Below, piece after piece: positions 50,216-59,161 of a stretch of DNA of 64,000 bases (position 1 is the first letter of the stretch; each line of letters starts with the position of its first letter). Under the pieces are notes generated by a model that had not been told where the DNA came from, made no database searches, and saw only the letters and a list, made by a program, of their open reading frames with translations. The DNA is from an uncultured Loktanella sp. (GTDB taxonomy: Bacteria; Pseudomonadota; Alphaproteobacteria; Rhodobacterales; Rhodobacteraceae): NCBI GenBank assembly GCA_937132065.1, contig CAKZNT010000047.1:24224-88223 (forward strand), written 5' to 3'. The position numbers were made by a program, and so were the translations under genes.

Positions 50216-51871
50216 ATGACTTCGGCTTTGGCGAACGCCCCTTTGGCAAATAACGCAGTTGATCGCGATTGGTGGCGTGGTGCGGTGATCTATCAGATTT
50301 ATCCGCGCAGCTATCAAGATAGCACGGGTGACGGGATCGGTGACCTTGCGGGGATCGTCGCGCGGCTGCCATATATTGCGACCCTTGGTGTTGACGCGAT
50401 CTGGATTTCGCCGTTCTTTACATCGCCAATGAAAGACTTTGGCTATGACGTCAGCGACTATTGCGACGTTGATCCGATGTTTGGCGCATTGTCGGATTTT
50501 GACAAACTGGTGGAGACCGCGCACGCGCTTGGCATTCGCATCATGATTGATTTGGTGCTGTCGCACACGTCTGATGCACATCCTTGGTTTGGCGAAAGCC
50601 GTGCCGACAAGACCAATGCAAAAGCGGATTGGTATGTTTGGTCGGACCCCAAGCCTGACGGCACGCCGCCTAACAACTGGCTGTCGATTTTCGGCGGGTC
50701 TGCATGGCAATGGGATACCCGCCGCGAGCAGTATTATTTGCACAACTTCCTTGTGTCCCAGCCTGACCTGAACTTTCACTCTATGGAGGTGCATGACGCC
50801 CTTTTGGATGTTGCGCAGTTCTGGCTTGAGCGCGGCGTTGACGGCTTTAGGCTGGATACGATCAACTTTTACACCCATGACAAAGAGTTGCGCGATAACC
50901 CCGCATTGCCCAAGGAACAGCGGAACGCCGACACGGCGCCTGCGGTAAATCCGTATAACCATCAAGAACATATCTACTCCAAGAACCGCCCCGAAAACCT
51001 TGATTTCTTGCGGAAATTGCGGGCTGTGATGGAGCCGTTTGGTGCTGCGGCAGTTGGCGAGGTTGGTGATGCCCAGCGTGGGCTTGAGATCATGGGCGAA
51101 TACACGGCTGGCGATGATCTGATGCAGATGTGCTATGCGTTCGAGTATCTGTCGCCCGAGCAACCAACGCCGCGCCGCATTGCCGAAATCATGGCCCGTG
51201 TAGACCGCGTGGCGGCTGATGGCTGGGCGTGCTGGGCGTTTTCGAACCACGATGTAAAGCGCCATGCGACCCGTTGGGATTTGTCGGATGCAGCGCAGCG
51301 CATGTTTGCCACGTTGATTATGTGCCTGCGCGGATCGGTGTGCATTTATCAGGGTGAGGAGCTGGGACTGGGTGAGGCGGACGTTGCCTTTGAGGACCTG
51401 CAAGACCCCTATGGCATCGAGTTCTGGCCCGAATTCAAGGGCCGCGATGGCTGCCGCACACCAATGGTTTGGGAAAGCGATAATCGCAATGGCGGATTTA
51501 GTCAGGGCAAACCTTGGTTGCCAGTGGCCGCGGCCCATCTTGGCCAGTCGGTCGCCGCGCAAGAGGCTGATCCGACTGCATTGATCCATCATTACCGCCG
51601 CGCAATTGCGCTACGCCACGCCCATTCTGCCCTCGCCAAAGGAAGCCATGCGCCGATCCAGACGGATGGTAATGTGGTCTATTTCACGCGACAGGATGCA
51701 GGCGAAGATGTGCTTTGCGTCTTTAATGTCGGGGACAGCAGCGCGCGCACGCGCCTGCCTGCGGGCAATTGGACACCGATTGCGGCTGATCTTGGCGGCG
51801 TTCAGGAGATTGCTGACGGGCAGGTTGCGCTTGACCCTTGGCAGGTTTGCATCGCGACACGAAACATCTAG
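50216..51871 (+). CDS. aglA: Alpha-glucosidase (GH13, oligo-1,6-glucosidase subfamily)
   Basis: 551 residues. VIYQIYPRSYQDSTGDGIGDLAGIVARLPYIATLGVDAIWISPFF is the family start. The nucleophile Asp is in GVDGFRLDTINFY, the acid/base Glu in AAVGEVGD and the transition-state Asp in FSNHDVKRHATRW. No signal peptide, so it cleaves imported alpha-glucosides in the cytosol, giving glucose for Glk. 13 bp after aglG and 34 bp before aglK. Confidence 0.95.
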   Translation: MTSALANAPLANNAVDRDWWRGAVIYQIYPRSYQDSTGDGIGDLAGIVARLPYIATLGVDAIWISPFFTSPMKDFGYDVSDYCDVDPMFGALSDFDKLVETAHALGIRIMIDLVLSHTSDAHPWFGESRADKTNAKADWYVWSDPKPDGTPPNNWLSIFGGSAWQWDTRREQYYLHNFLVSQPDLNFHSMEVHDALLDVAQFWLERGVDGFRLDTINFYTHDKELRDNPALPKEQRNADTAPAVNPYNHQEHIYSKNRPENLDFLRKLRAVMEPFGAAAVGEVGDAQRGLEIMGEYTAGDDLMQMCYAFEYLSPEQPTPRRIAEIMARVDRVAADGWACWAFSNHDVKRHATRWDLSDAAQRMFATLIMCLRGSVCIYQGEELGLGEADVAFEDLQDPYGIEFWPEFKGRDGCRTPMVWESDNRNGGFSQGKPWLPVAAAHLGQSVAAQEADPTALIHHYRRAIALRHAHSALAKGSHAPIQTDGNVVYFTRQDAGEDVLCVFNVGDSSARTRLPAGNWTPIAADLGGVQEIADGQVALDPWQVCIATRNI

Positions 51872-51905
51872 GCCCGCGGGCAGGAATTTTAGGGAGACGA
51901 CGACA

Positions 51906-52997
51906 ATGGCTGATCTAAAACTAACCGATGTTGGCAAAACATATGGTGGCACGGTCGAGGTTCTCAAGGACATCAATCTTGATATCCAGCAAGGCGAATT
52001 GATCGTGTTTGTCGGCCCGTCCGGCTGTGGTAAATCCACGCTTTTGCGGATGATCGCCGGACTTGAGAAAATCACGGCTGGTGAGTTGATGATCGACGGC
52101 CAGCTTGTCAATGACGTGCCGCCAGCACAGCGCGGTATTGCAATGGTGTTCCAGTCCTACGCCCTTTATCCACATATGACGGTGCGCGACAACATGTCGT
52201 TTGCGCTCAAGCTGGCCAAGAAAACGCCAGCTGAAATTGATGAGGCCGTCAATCGCGCCGCCAAGATTTTGCAGCTGGATGAATACCTCGATCGATTGCC
52301 CAAGGCGCTTTCGGGGGGGCAGCGGCAACGTGTTGCGATTGGTCGCTCGATTGTGCGCGATCCCAAGGTTTATCTGTTTGACGAACCGCTTTCGAATTTG
52401 GACGCCGCCTTGCGTGTGGCCACCCGTATCGAGATCGCCCAACTCAAGGAGTCCATGCCAGAAAGCACGATGATCTATGTGACCCACGATCAGGTCGAGG
52501 CGATGACGCTCGCGAGCCGTATTGTGGTTTTGGCCAACAAGGGGGTGGCACAGGTTGGCACGCCGCTGGAGCTATATGAGCGCCCCGAAAACGAGTTTGT
52601 GGCCCAGTTTATCGGGTCCCCTGCGATGAACATTCTGTCAGGCGAGATCACGGGAACTGGCGCGGTCACAACCGTGACGTTAGATGGCGGCGGCACGGCG
52701 AAATCAACTGTGCCAACGCAGGCTGCGGACAAGGGATTAAAGGTCAATGTCGGTGTGCGCCCCGAAGATTTGATCTCGACCACGGGCAAGGATTACATCT
52801 TTGAGGGACAGGTGAAATTCACCGAAGCCTTGGGCGAGGTGACGTTGCTTTACTTTGATGAGGTTGCTGGCAACACATCGGTCATTGGCAAGTTGCCCGG
52901 CATTCATGCAGGGCTGCGCGGCACGTCTGTGCGCATGATTGCTGACCCAAGCAAGGTGCAGATTTTCCACGAGGGGCAGTCGCTCTATTATCGTTAA
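51906..52997 (+). CDS. aglK: Alpha-glucoside ABC transporter, ATPase
   Basis: 363 residues from ATG 51906. Walker A GPSGCGKSTLLRMIAG, Q-loop VFQSYALYPHMTV, signature LSGGQRQRVAIGRS, Walker B VYLFDEPLSNLD, H-loop MIYVTHDQVEAMTL. The C-terminal TOBE/OB domain (VRPEDLISTTGKDYIFEGQVKFTEALGEVTLLYF) is MalK/UgpC-like. The frame is open far upstream but only this start has the ABC fold. It is the last gene of the operon, ending at a bidirectional terminator. Confidence 0.96.
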   Translation: MADLKLTDVGKTYGGTVEVLKDINLDIQQGELIVFVGPSGCGKSTLLRMIAGLEKITAGELMIDGQLVNDVPPAQRGIAMVFQSYALYPHMTVRDNMSFALKLAKKTPAEIDEAVNRAAKILQLDEYLDRLPKALSGGQRQRVAIGRSIVRDPKVYLFDEPLSNLDAALRVATRIEIAQLKESMPESTMIYVTHDQVEAMTLASRIVVLANKGVAQVGTPLELYERPENEFVAQFIGSPAMNILSGEITGTGAVTTVTLDGGGTAKSTVPTQAADKGLKVNVGVRPEDLISTTGKDYIFEGQVKFTEALGEVTLLYFDEVAGNTSVIGKLPGIHAGLRGTSVRMIADPSKVQIFHEGQSLYYR

Positions 52998-53019
52998 GGC
53001 ACTGATTTAGATATAAAAA

Positions 53020-53045
53020 GGGCGCATGATTTATGTCATGCGCCC
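53020..53045. terminator. Bidirectional terminator between aglK and the MeTr gene
   Basis: GGGCGCATGA and TCATGCGCCC form a perfect 10-bp stem with a 6-base loop. On the minus strand TTTTT follows almost at once; on the plus strand ATTGTTTT follows. It ends both the agl operon and the convergent MeTr operon. Confidence 0.9.
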
Positions 53046-53057
53046 ATTGTTTTGGCT

Positions 53058-54125
53058 TTACTTGCGTGCGCGGCGTCCAGTGCGCGCCCGCCCTTCGCCC
53101 GCCTTGACGGGAGGGCGGTTAAAGCTGATCCACTCGCCGCCACCTGCGTCATTGTTGGTCAGGAAGTTGGCCGCGCGGATCGCTTCCATTTCCTTGCCTG
53201 CGCGTGCCTTTGTGGAGCCCATGCCAAACAGGGTGACGAATGTTTCGTCGTCGATGTCTTCTGGCAGGATGATGCCCGAGGCGAGAATTTCGGCCTTCTT
53301 CTCGGCAATCTTTTTGGGGCCGACCGGCAAGGCCACTGGGTTCATGATCGCAGAGGTCATGCCCGCCGCCATCGCCATTGGCAAAAACGCGTTGTTGATC
53401 CCGTGGCGGTTGGGCAGGCCAAACGAGATGTTGGAGGCGCCACATGTCGTGTTCACGCCCAGTTCTTCGCGCAAGCGGCGCACAAGGGCGAAAACCTGCA
53501 AACCAGCCGTGCCCATCGCGCCGATTGGCATCACCAGCGGGTCAACAACGATGTCATGCGCTGGAATGCCGAAATCGGCAGCGCGCTCGACGATCTTTTT
53601 GGCAACGGCAAAGCGCACGTCAGGGTCTTCCGAGATGCCAGTGTCATCGTTGGAGATCGCCACAACTGGCACGTTGTATTTCTTGACCAGAGGCAACACG
53701 AGTTCCAAGCGGTCCTCTTCACCTGTCACCGAGTTCAACAGGGGGCGTCCTTCGGCGGCGGCAAGGCCGTTTTCAAGCGCACCGGGCACGGAGCTATCGA
53801 TGCAAAGCGGGCAATCGGTCACGGCTTGCACATGCTTGATCAGTTCGGTCATCAACGTTGGCTCGACAAAGTTGTTGTCGGCGTAGCGCGGGTCTTCGGC
53901 CATTTTGTTGGAGAACACCGCGCCAGAGTTGATGTCGAGAATGTTCGCGCCAGCGGCGACCTGTGCCAAAGCGTCCGCCTCAACGCGCGAGAAATCACCG
54001 CGCTCCAGCTCTTCGTTCAGGATTTTGCGGCCCGTTGGGTTGATCCGCTCGCCAATGACGGCAAAGGGTTGATCAAAGCCGATGATTGTCGTGCGTGTTT
54101 TGGATTCGACGATAGTGCGTGTCAT
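53058..54125 (-). CDS. Methyltetrahydrofolate:corrinoid (pterin-binding) methyltransferase
   Basis: 355 residues. The TIM-barrel pterin-binding domain begins FAVIGERINPTGRKILNEEL, continues AGANILDINSGAV, TDCPLCIDSSVPGALENGLAAAEGRPLLNSVTGEEDRLELVLPL, VAISNDDTG, VDPLVMPIGAMGTAGLQV and GASNISFGLPNRHGINNAFL. It is of the MeTr/MtgA/AcsE type and equals the folate domain of MetH as a separate protein. The C-terminus is Arg/Gly-rich. It transfers methyl between methyl-folate and a corrinoid protein. MetF directly upstream (12-bp gap) supplies methyl-folate, so a split methionine synthase or a demethylation route is implied. Confidence 0.93.
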   Translation of the reverse strand: MTRTIVESKTRTTIIGFDQPFAVIGERINPTGRKILNEELERGDFSRVEADALAQVAAGANILDINSGAVFSNKMAEDPRYADNNFVEPTLMTELIKHVQAVTDCPLCIDSSVPGALENGLAAAEGRPLLNSVTGEEDRLELVLPLVKKYNVPVVAISNDDTGISEDPDVRFAVAKKIVERAADFGIPAHDIVVDPLVMPIGAMGTAGLQVFALVRRLREELGVNTTCGASNISFGLPNRHGINNAFLPMAMAAGMTSAIMNPVALPVGPKKIAEKKAEILASGIILPEDIDDETFVTLFGMGSTKARAGKEMEAIRAANFLTNNDAGGGEWISFNRPPVKAGEGRARTGRRARK

Positions 54126-54137
54126 AAGTGCTGTCCC

Positions 54138-55067
54138 TCAGGATTGGTTTGCAGGAACGCCAGAAGCGCCGCCGTGGTTGATTGCCCAGTTCGCATTGGT
54201 CTTGATCCCGCCCAAGGGGAAAAAGTGCACATGGGAGATGTTAAAGTCGGGGTTCGCGGCCTTGTGGGCGGCAAGTTCGGCAATGATTTGATCAGGCTCG
54301 TAAGGCAGGAGCAGTTTGGTCACATCCATCGCCCGCTTTTGCAAGACCTTAAGGGATGCGCCAACGCCGCAGGCAATCGCGAATTTGATCAATGTTTGCA
54401 GCTTGGCGGGGCCAGCGATGCCAATATGGATCGGGATATCAATCCCTGCGTCCTTGAGGCTGTCGGCCCATTGGATAATCGGCGCCGCCTCGAAGGCGAA
54501 CTGGGTGGCCAGCGCCATTTGCGCGTCCGAAGTCTCGGCAAACTTGGCCTTCCAGCGCAGAGCGTCCATGACGTTTGTGTCAGAGCCGTCAGGGTCAATG
54601 TCCTTGTTCCCCTCGGGGTGGCCCGCCACATGCAGCCGCTTGAACCCTGCCTTGCCAAATAGCCCTGTTTCCAAAAGCTGCATCGAGCTTTCGAATTTGC
54701 CGTGTGGCTCTGCGACGCCACCTGCAAGCAAGAGCGCCTGATCGACACCAGCCTCACCCTGATAGCGGGCGATCCAGTCGGCAAGGGTGGCCTCGTCTTT
54801 GATGATGCGGGCAGGAAAATGCGGCATAACCTTGAACCCGTCAGCCGCGAGACGCTTGGCTGTGGCAACCATATCGTCGATCGGGGTCCCTTCGATGTGG
54901 GCGATATAGACGCGGGTTTGCGCGGGCAGGAGGGCGGTGAAGTCTTCGACCTTTTCAGCCGTGCGCGGCATCACCTCAATGGAATAGTCCTTGAGGAACG
55001 CCTCGACACTGGCATCTACGCCAGTTGGGGCCGCTTCTTTTTTCTTCAGGAATGGCAGCAGGGACAT
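54138..55067 (-). CDS. metF: Methylenetetrahydrofolate reductase family protein
   Basis: 309 residues. A MetF-type flavin barrel: SIEVMPRTAEKVEDFTALLPAQTRVYIAHIEGTPIDDMVATAKRLAADGFKVMPHFPARIIKD, LLLAGGVAEPHGKFESSMQLLETG, and HVAGHPEGNKDI with the FAD/folate residues, then HIGIAGPAKLQTLIKFAIACGVG. It is shorter and more divergent than E. coli MetF, and could run in the oxidative direction if methyl groups enter from demethylation. It sits between the MeTr gene and the small protein gene in one operon. Confidence 0.88.
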   Translation of the reverse strand: MSLLPFLKKKEAAPTGVDASVEAFLKDYSIEVMPRTAEKVEDFTALLPAQTRVYIAHIEGTPIDDMVATAKRLAADGFKVMPHFPARIIKDEATLADWIARYQGEAGVDQALLLAGGVAEPHGKFESSMQLLETGLFGKAGFKRLHVAGHPEGNKDIDPDGSDTNVMDALRWKAKFAETSDAQMALATQFAFEAAPIIQWADSLKDAGIDIPIHIGIAGPAKLQTLIKFAIACGVGASLKVLQKRAMDVTKLLLPYEPDQIIAELAAHKAANPDFNISHVHFFPLGGIKTNANWAINHGGASGVPANQS

Positions 55068-55091
55068 GTGCTTCTCCGTAATTCGGGGGGC

Positions 55092-55388
55092 TTAGGCCCA
55101 GCCGTCGTTTGCAATCAGGGATTTGATCTTATCGAGGTCATAGTCGGCATCAATGCGCGCGACTTCGGCTGCGGCAACCTCTGCGTCTTCTCCATCAACG
55201 GCGTAGGGGGCCGCTTTGCGGAATCCTTCAAGATAGGCATCGCTTTGCGCGGCGCCCGATTTCATAGCCGCACGGTCAATCGCCTGCTCGAACCGTTCCG
55301 GCAAAGGCAGTTTCGTGCCGCGCCGTCCCTTTCCAACAATAACCTGTGCGGGCATATCGCGCCAATAAACGATCGTGACGTCAGCCAT
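55092..55388 (-). CDS. Small conserved 'virulence factor'-domain protein
   Basis: 98 residues from ATG 55388, with GGGAGGAA upstream. VTIVYWRDMPAQVIVGKGRRGTKLPLPERFEQAIDRAAMKSG, then AYLEGFRK and an Ala/Glu-rich acidic helix end DADYDLDKIKSLIANDGWA. This matches a small domain annotated as virulence factor (PF13769 in my memory), often found beside metF and methyltransferase genes in Rhodobacterales. Its function is unknown. First gene of the operon it forms with metF and MeTr. Confidence 0.75.
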   Translation of the reverse strand: MADVTIVYWRDMPAQVIVGKGRRGTKLPLPERFEQAIDRAAMKSGAAQSDAYLEGFRKAAPYAVDGEDAEVAAAEVARIDADYDLDKIKSLIANDGWA

Positions 55389-55450
55389 CTGATTCCTCCC
55401 TTGTCGACCCGTAGGGCCAAATCCTCTATCCCTTTTACGCATTCGAACTG

Positions 55451-55567
55451 GTCCACCGAAGTCGGTTTTCGACATGGTGGACGCATCCAGCGACGATCCT
55501 GCTATGCCAACATCGGCCACGCGTGGCCACAGCCGGCGAGGCTCAATATTCTCATGACTATATTGAG
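55451..55567. repeat. Cluster of three inverted repeats in the small-protein/ppx intergenic region
   Basis: The 266-bp gap 55389-55654 between divergent genes holds GTCCACC...GGTGGAC (55451-55482), the perfect 14-bp palindrome GGCCACGCGTGGCC (55515-55528) and CTCAATAT...ATATTGAG (55542-55567). None has a T-run. They could be operators or part of a structured leader or small RNA. No other feature seen in the gap. Confidence 0.6.
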
Positions 55568-55654
55568 GCTTGTTCAATTTGGCCCATTAGGGTGCTTGCG
55601 CGGACACCTAATGCACCTTACTTTGAGGGTAACTCGAAATGGAGGGCGTATCAG

Positions 55655-56767
55655 ATGGCGCCCAAGCGTCCCACTGGTGCGGGCGCGTTCCCTAAAGCGG
55701 TCGAAACCCCCGCGCCAAAATCGTCTGATCCAACCGCGCTTTATGCCGCGTTGGATTTAGGCACGAATAGTTGTCGTATGCTGATTGCCCAACCAAAGGG
55801 CAGTCAGTTTCACGTGCTGGATAGTTTTTCAAAGTCAGTGCAATTGGGGCATGGTCTGGAGAGCACGGGCAAACTGTCGCGTGCCTCGATGAACCGCACC
55901 GTAAATGCGATGCGGATATGTCGCCAGAAACTAGAGCGACATGGTGTTAAAAACATGCGCCTTGTTGCAACCGAAGCCTGTCGTCGCGCGCGCAATGGTG
56001 AAAACTTTGTCGCGCAGGTCCGCCGCGAAACGGGTCTTGAGCTTGAGATCATCGAGCCCGAGGAAGAGGCGCGCTTGGCCGTGATTTCCTGTGCGCCGTT
56101 GGTCAGCACCAAGACCGATCAACTGCTGGTGGTCGATATTGGTGGCGGATCAACAGAGCTGGTCTGGATCGACCTGACCAACGTGCCGCACCGTGAACGC
56201 CCTCGCGCGATCATGCGGCTGCATGCGGGGTTCAAGTCCGATCCTGGCCCCTTTGCTGCTGCGAAAGTTGTCGACTGGATTTCCGTGCCGCTTGGCGTGG
56301 CGACGCTACGTGACCAATTCGCGGATGTCGAAGATGACGCCGCACGGTTTGCCTTGATGTCATGGTTCTTTGAGGAAAACCTTGAAGATTTCTCGCCCCG
56401 TGCTGCGGCGCAGGTCCGTGAAGGGTTTCAGATCGTTGGCACAAGCGGGACGGTAACAACAGTTGCGGCAAGCCATTTGGGCCTCAAGCGGTATGACCGC
56501 ACCAAGGTGGATGGCTTGCGCATGACAACCGCACAGATCGACGCGGTTATTCAGAATTACCTGTCGCTTGGCCCAACCGGGCGGCGCGCCGACCCGCGTA
56601 TCGGCAAAGACAGGCAGGCCTTGATCATGTCGGGGGCTGCGATTTTGCAAACGCTGATGCGGCTTTGGCCGACGGACCGGCTCTCGGTTGCTGATCGCGG
56701 GCTGCGTGAAGGGTTGCTTTATGCTCAGATGTCGGCGCATGGGGTTCTAGAGGACACGCCTTACTGA
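55655..56767 (+). CDS. Ppx/GppA-family exopolyphosphatase/pppGpp phosphatase
   Basis: 370 residues from ATG 55655, which has GGAGG nine bases upstream; the frame is open earlier but without support. ASKHA fold: YAALDLGTNSCRMLIAQP, LVATEACRRARNGENFV, IIEPEEEARLAVISC, LLVVDIGGGSTELVWIDL and FQIVGTSGTVTTVAASHLGL. It hydrolyses polyphosphate ends or pppGpp; the short form without the C-terminal HD region is usual in this class. It is followed 33 bp later by rlmE. Confidence 0.92.
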   Translation: MAPKRPTGAGAFPKAVETPAPKSSDPTALYAALDLGTNSCRMLIAQPKGSQFHVLDSFSKSVQLGHGLESTGKLSRASMNRTVNAMRICRQKLERHGVKNMRLVATEACRRARNGENFVAQVRRETGLELEIIEPEEEARLAVISCAPLVSTKTDQLLVVDIGGGSTELVWIDLTNVPHRERPRAIMRLHAGFKSDPGPFAAAKVVDWISVPLGVATLRDQFADVEDDAARFALMSWFFEENLEDFSPRAAAQVREGFQIVGTSGTVTTVAASHLGLKRYDRTKVDGLRMTTAQIDAVIQNYLSLGPTGRRADPRIGKDRQALIMSGAAILQTLMRLWPTDRLSVADRGLREGLLYAQMSAHGVLEDTPY

Positions 56768-56800
56768 TAGGGGTGTATTTCGCATAAGAAAGCAAACGAT

Positions 56801-57532
56801 ATGGCACAAAAACCAAAGAAGAACACATCGGGCCGCGGCCAGCGTGACTTGCACGTCAAGGTCAAGTCGGCGCGCGGGCGTTCCATGTCTTCGACCAAAT
56901 GGCTGCAACGTCAGTTGAACGATCCCTATGTGGTGCGCGCCAAGGCCGATGGCTATCGCGGGCGCGCGGCCTATAAGATCATGGAACTGGACGATAAATT
57001 CCACTTTCTGACCAACGGCGCGCGGGTCGTTGACCTTGGCGCCGCGCCGGGTGGCTGGTGTCAGATTGCTGTGCCTCGGGTAAACGCGCTTGGCGAGAAA
57101 AAGGGCAAAGAGATCGGCACGATCCTTGGTGTCGATTTGCAGGAAATGGAAGCGATTGCGGGCACGACCCTGCACCAGCTTGATTTCATGTCCGATGATG
57201 CGGACAAGCAAGTGATGGAATGGCTTGGCGGGCAGGCGGACGTTGTGATGTCGGACATGGCCGCGTCTAGCTGCGGGCACAAGCAAACTGATCACCTGCG
57301 CATTATGGCGCTCTGCGAGGCGGCTGCATATTTCGCGTTTGCCGTGCTGGCCGAGGGCGGCACATTCGTGGCAAAGGTTCTTGCAGGTGGCGCAGAAGCG
57401 GACCTGAACCTGATGCTCAAGACCAAGTTCAAGAAGGTGGCTTATGTAAAACCGCCGTCGTCTCGCTCTGACAGCTCTGAAAAGTTCGTTGTCGCAATCG
57501 GGTTCAAGGGCAAGACTGACGACGACGCGTGA
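56801..57532 (+). CDS. rlmE: 23S rRNA (uridine-2'-O-)-methyltransferase RlmE
   Basis: 243 residues. The SAM motif [19 protein letters not shown] follows the RrmJ opening ([35 protein letters not shown] with the first catalytic Lys). [18 protein letters not shown] gives the catalytic Asp and [11 protein letters not shown] the second Lys. It methylates U2552 of 23S rRNA. The basic N-terminal extension ([16 protein letters not shown]) is common in alphaproteobacterial RlmE. Confidence 0.95.
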   Translation: MAQKPKKNTSGRGQRDLHVKVKSARGRSMSSTKWLQRQLNDPYVVRAKADGYRGRAAYKIMELDDKFHFLTNGARVVDLGAAPGGWCQIAVPRVNALGEKKGKEIGTILGVDLQEMEAIAGTTLHQLDFMSDDADKQVMEWLGGQADVVMSDMAASSCGHKQTDHLRIMALCEAAAYFAFAVLAEGGTFVAKVLAGGAEADLNLMLKTKFKKVAYVKPPSSRSDSSEKFVVAIGFKGKTDDDA

Positions 57533-57565
57533 TCTCGCGTCACGTTTTATGACCGCAGGCTTGCG

Positions 57566-57577
57566 GTTAGCGCTAAC
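57566..57577. promoter_or_regulatory. LacI-type operator before glpD (GTTAGCGCTAAC)
   Basis: Perfect 12-bp palindrome identical to that before zwf, 36 bp before the favoured glpD start. See the zwf and eno sites. Confidence 0.75.
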
Positions 57578-57613
57578 TTGTCTATGCCTGTCGGGGATAG
57601 AGGGATGAGTGAA

Positions 57614-59161
57614 ATGCCAGCAGACTTTGACGTTTTCATAATTGGCGGTGGCATCAACGGCACGGGCATTGCGCGTGATGCGCAGGGGCGCGGATTGCGC
57701 ACGGGGCTGGCCGAGATGAACGATCTGGCCTCTGCCACCTCGTCTGCGTCAACCAAGCTGTTTCACGGCGGGCTGCGCTATCTGGAGTTCTTTGAAATCC
57801 GCCTTGTGCGAAAGGCGTTGATCGAACGCGAGGTGCTGCTGTCTGCGATGCCGCATATCTCTTGGCCGATGCGGTTTGTGCTGCCTTATCATAAGGATAT
57901 GCGATTTGACGGCGACACGCCGACATCGCGTTTGCTCTCGGTCTTTATGCCTTGGATGAAGGGGCGCAGGCCCGCTTGGCTCATTCGGTTTGGCCTGTTT
58001 TTGTATGACAACCTCGGGGGGCGAAAGGTATTGCCCGCCACCACCACTCTAGATCTTGCGACAACGTCAGAGGGGCGGCCCCTTAAGGGGCGGTTCAAGA
58101 AGGCATTTGAATATTCCGACTGCTGGATCGAAGATGCGCGGCTTGTTGTGTTGAATGCGCGCGATGCGCAGATGCGCGGTGCAACGATTATGACCCGCAC
58201 CAAAGTGACCCGCGCCGAACGTGTCGGTGATCTGTGGGAGATTACGCTAGATGGTCCGAAGGGCGTTCAGACTGTCACCGCAAGCGCGCTTGTGAATGCC
58301 GGCGGTCCTTGGGTCGAGGACGTTATTCAAGACAAGATCAGTGTCGACGCGACCGAAGGCGTGCGGCTTGTGCGTGGGTCCCATATCGTGACCAAGCGGT
58401 TGTTTGACCACGATAAATCCTACTTCTTTCAAGGCGAGGACGGGCGGATCATCTTTGCGATCCCCTATGAGACCGATTTTACGCTGATCGGCACAACGGA
58501 CGCAGATCACGACGATGTAAATGTTGCCCCGACGGCGACAGAGGCCGAGCAAGATTACCTCATCGCCTTTGCCAACCAGTATTTTGAACAGCAGATTAGC
58601 CGTGCTGATGTGGTCTGGACATATTCAGGTGTGCGCCCGCTTTATGATGACGGGGCCAAATCAGCCACGGCTGCGACACGCGATTATGTGCTGACGCTCA
58701 ATGATGACGGGCCTGCGTTGCTCAATATCTTTGGCGGCAAAATCACGACCTATCGGAAACTGGCCGAGAATGCGCTCAAGAAGCTGGGCCATGACGGGGC
58801 GTGGACGCAAGGGGTTGCGCTGCCGGGTGGTGATTTTCCGGTGTTGGGTCGCGATGATGTCATGCGTGACCTCATGGCGAAATTTCCATTTTTGTCAGAG
58901 GCTTGGGCGCTGCGGTTGGTGCGCGCCTATGGCACACTTGCGGCGCAAATGCTTGACGGTGCAAAGGTGGCCGCAGATTTGGGTGCTGACTTTGGGGCGA
59001 CATTGACCGCTAGAGAAGTCGACTGGCTTATCCAGACCGAATTTGCGCAAACGGCGGATGATGTCGTTTGGCGGCGCTCGAAACTTGGCCTAAGGTTAAC
59101 GCCTGATCAGATTGACGCGATTGATCGCTACATGAGTGCCGCGCTAGGAGACCCGAAATGA
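57614..59161 (+). CDS. glpD: Aerobic glycerol-3-phosphate dehydrogenase
   Basis: 515 residues from ATG 57614 (GAGGG nine bases upstream); ATG 57605, ATG 57584 and TTG 57578 are in frame. FAD-binding [109 protein letters not shown] and [18 protein letters not shown]. It oxidises glycerol-3-phosphate to DHAP at the membrane and feeds electrons to quinone. Coupled to glpK by ATGA. No glp transporter is in the window. Confidence 0.96.
   Translation: MPADFDVFIIGGGINGTGIARDAQGRGLRTGLAEMNDLASATSSASTKLFHGGLRYLEFFEIRLVRKALIEREVLLSAMPHISWPMRFVLPYHKDMRFDGDTPTSRLLSVFMPWMKGRRPAWLIRFGLFLYDNLGGRKVLPATTTLDLATTSEGRPLKGRFKKAFEYSDCWIEDARLVVLNARDAQMRGATIMTRTKVTRAERVGDLWEITLDGPKGVQTVTASALVNAGGPWVEDVIQDKISVDATEGVRLVRGSHIVTKRLFDHDKSYFFQGEDGRIIFAIPYETDFTLIGTTDADHDDVNVAPTATEAEQDYLIAFANQYFEQQISRADVVWTYSGVRPLYDDGAKSATAATRDYVLTLNDDGPALLNIFGGKITTYRKLAENALKKLGHDGAWTQGVALPGGDFPVLGRDDVMRDLMAKFPFLSEAWALRLVRAYGTLAAQMLDGAKVAADLGADFGATLTAREVDWLIQTEFAQTADDVVWRRSKLGLRLTPDQIDAIDRYMSAALGDPK

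Noticed and set aside
50195..51592. 465-codon minus-strand frame across aglA
   Set aside because: Antisense shadow of a well-defined GH13 enzyme; composition (His, Arg, Ile) is typical of a complementary frame.
53052..54662. 536-codon open frame on the plus strand across the MeTr and metF genes
   Set aside because: It is the antisense shadow of two clear enzymes. Its His/Ala/Val/Gly-rich text has no family motifs.
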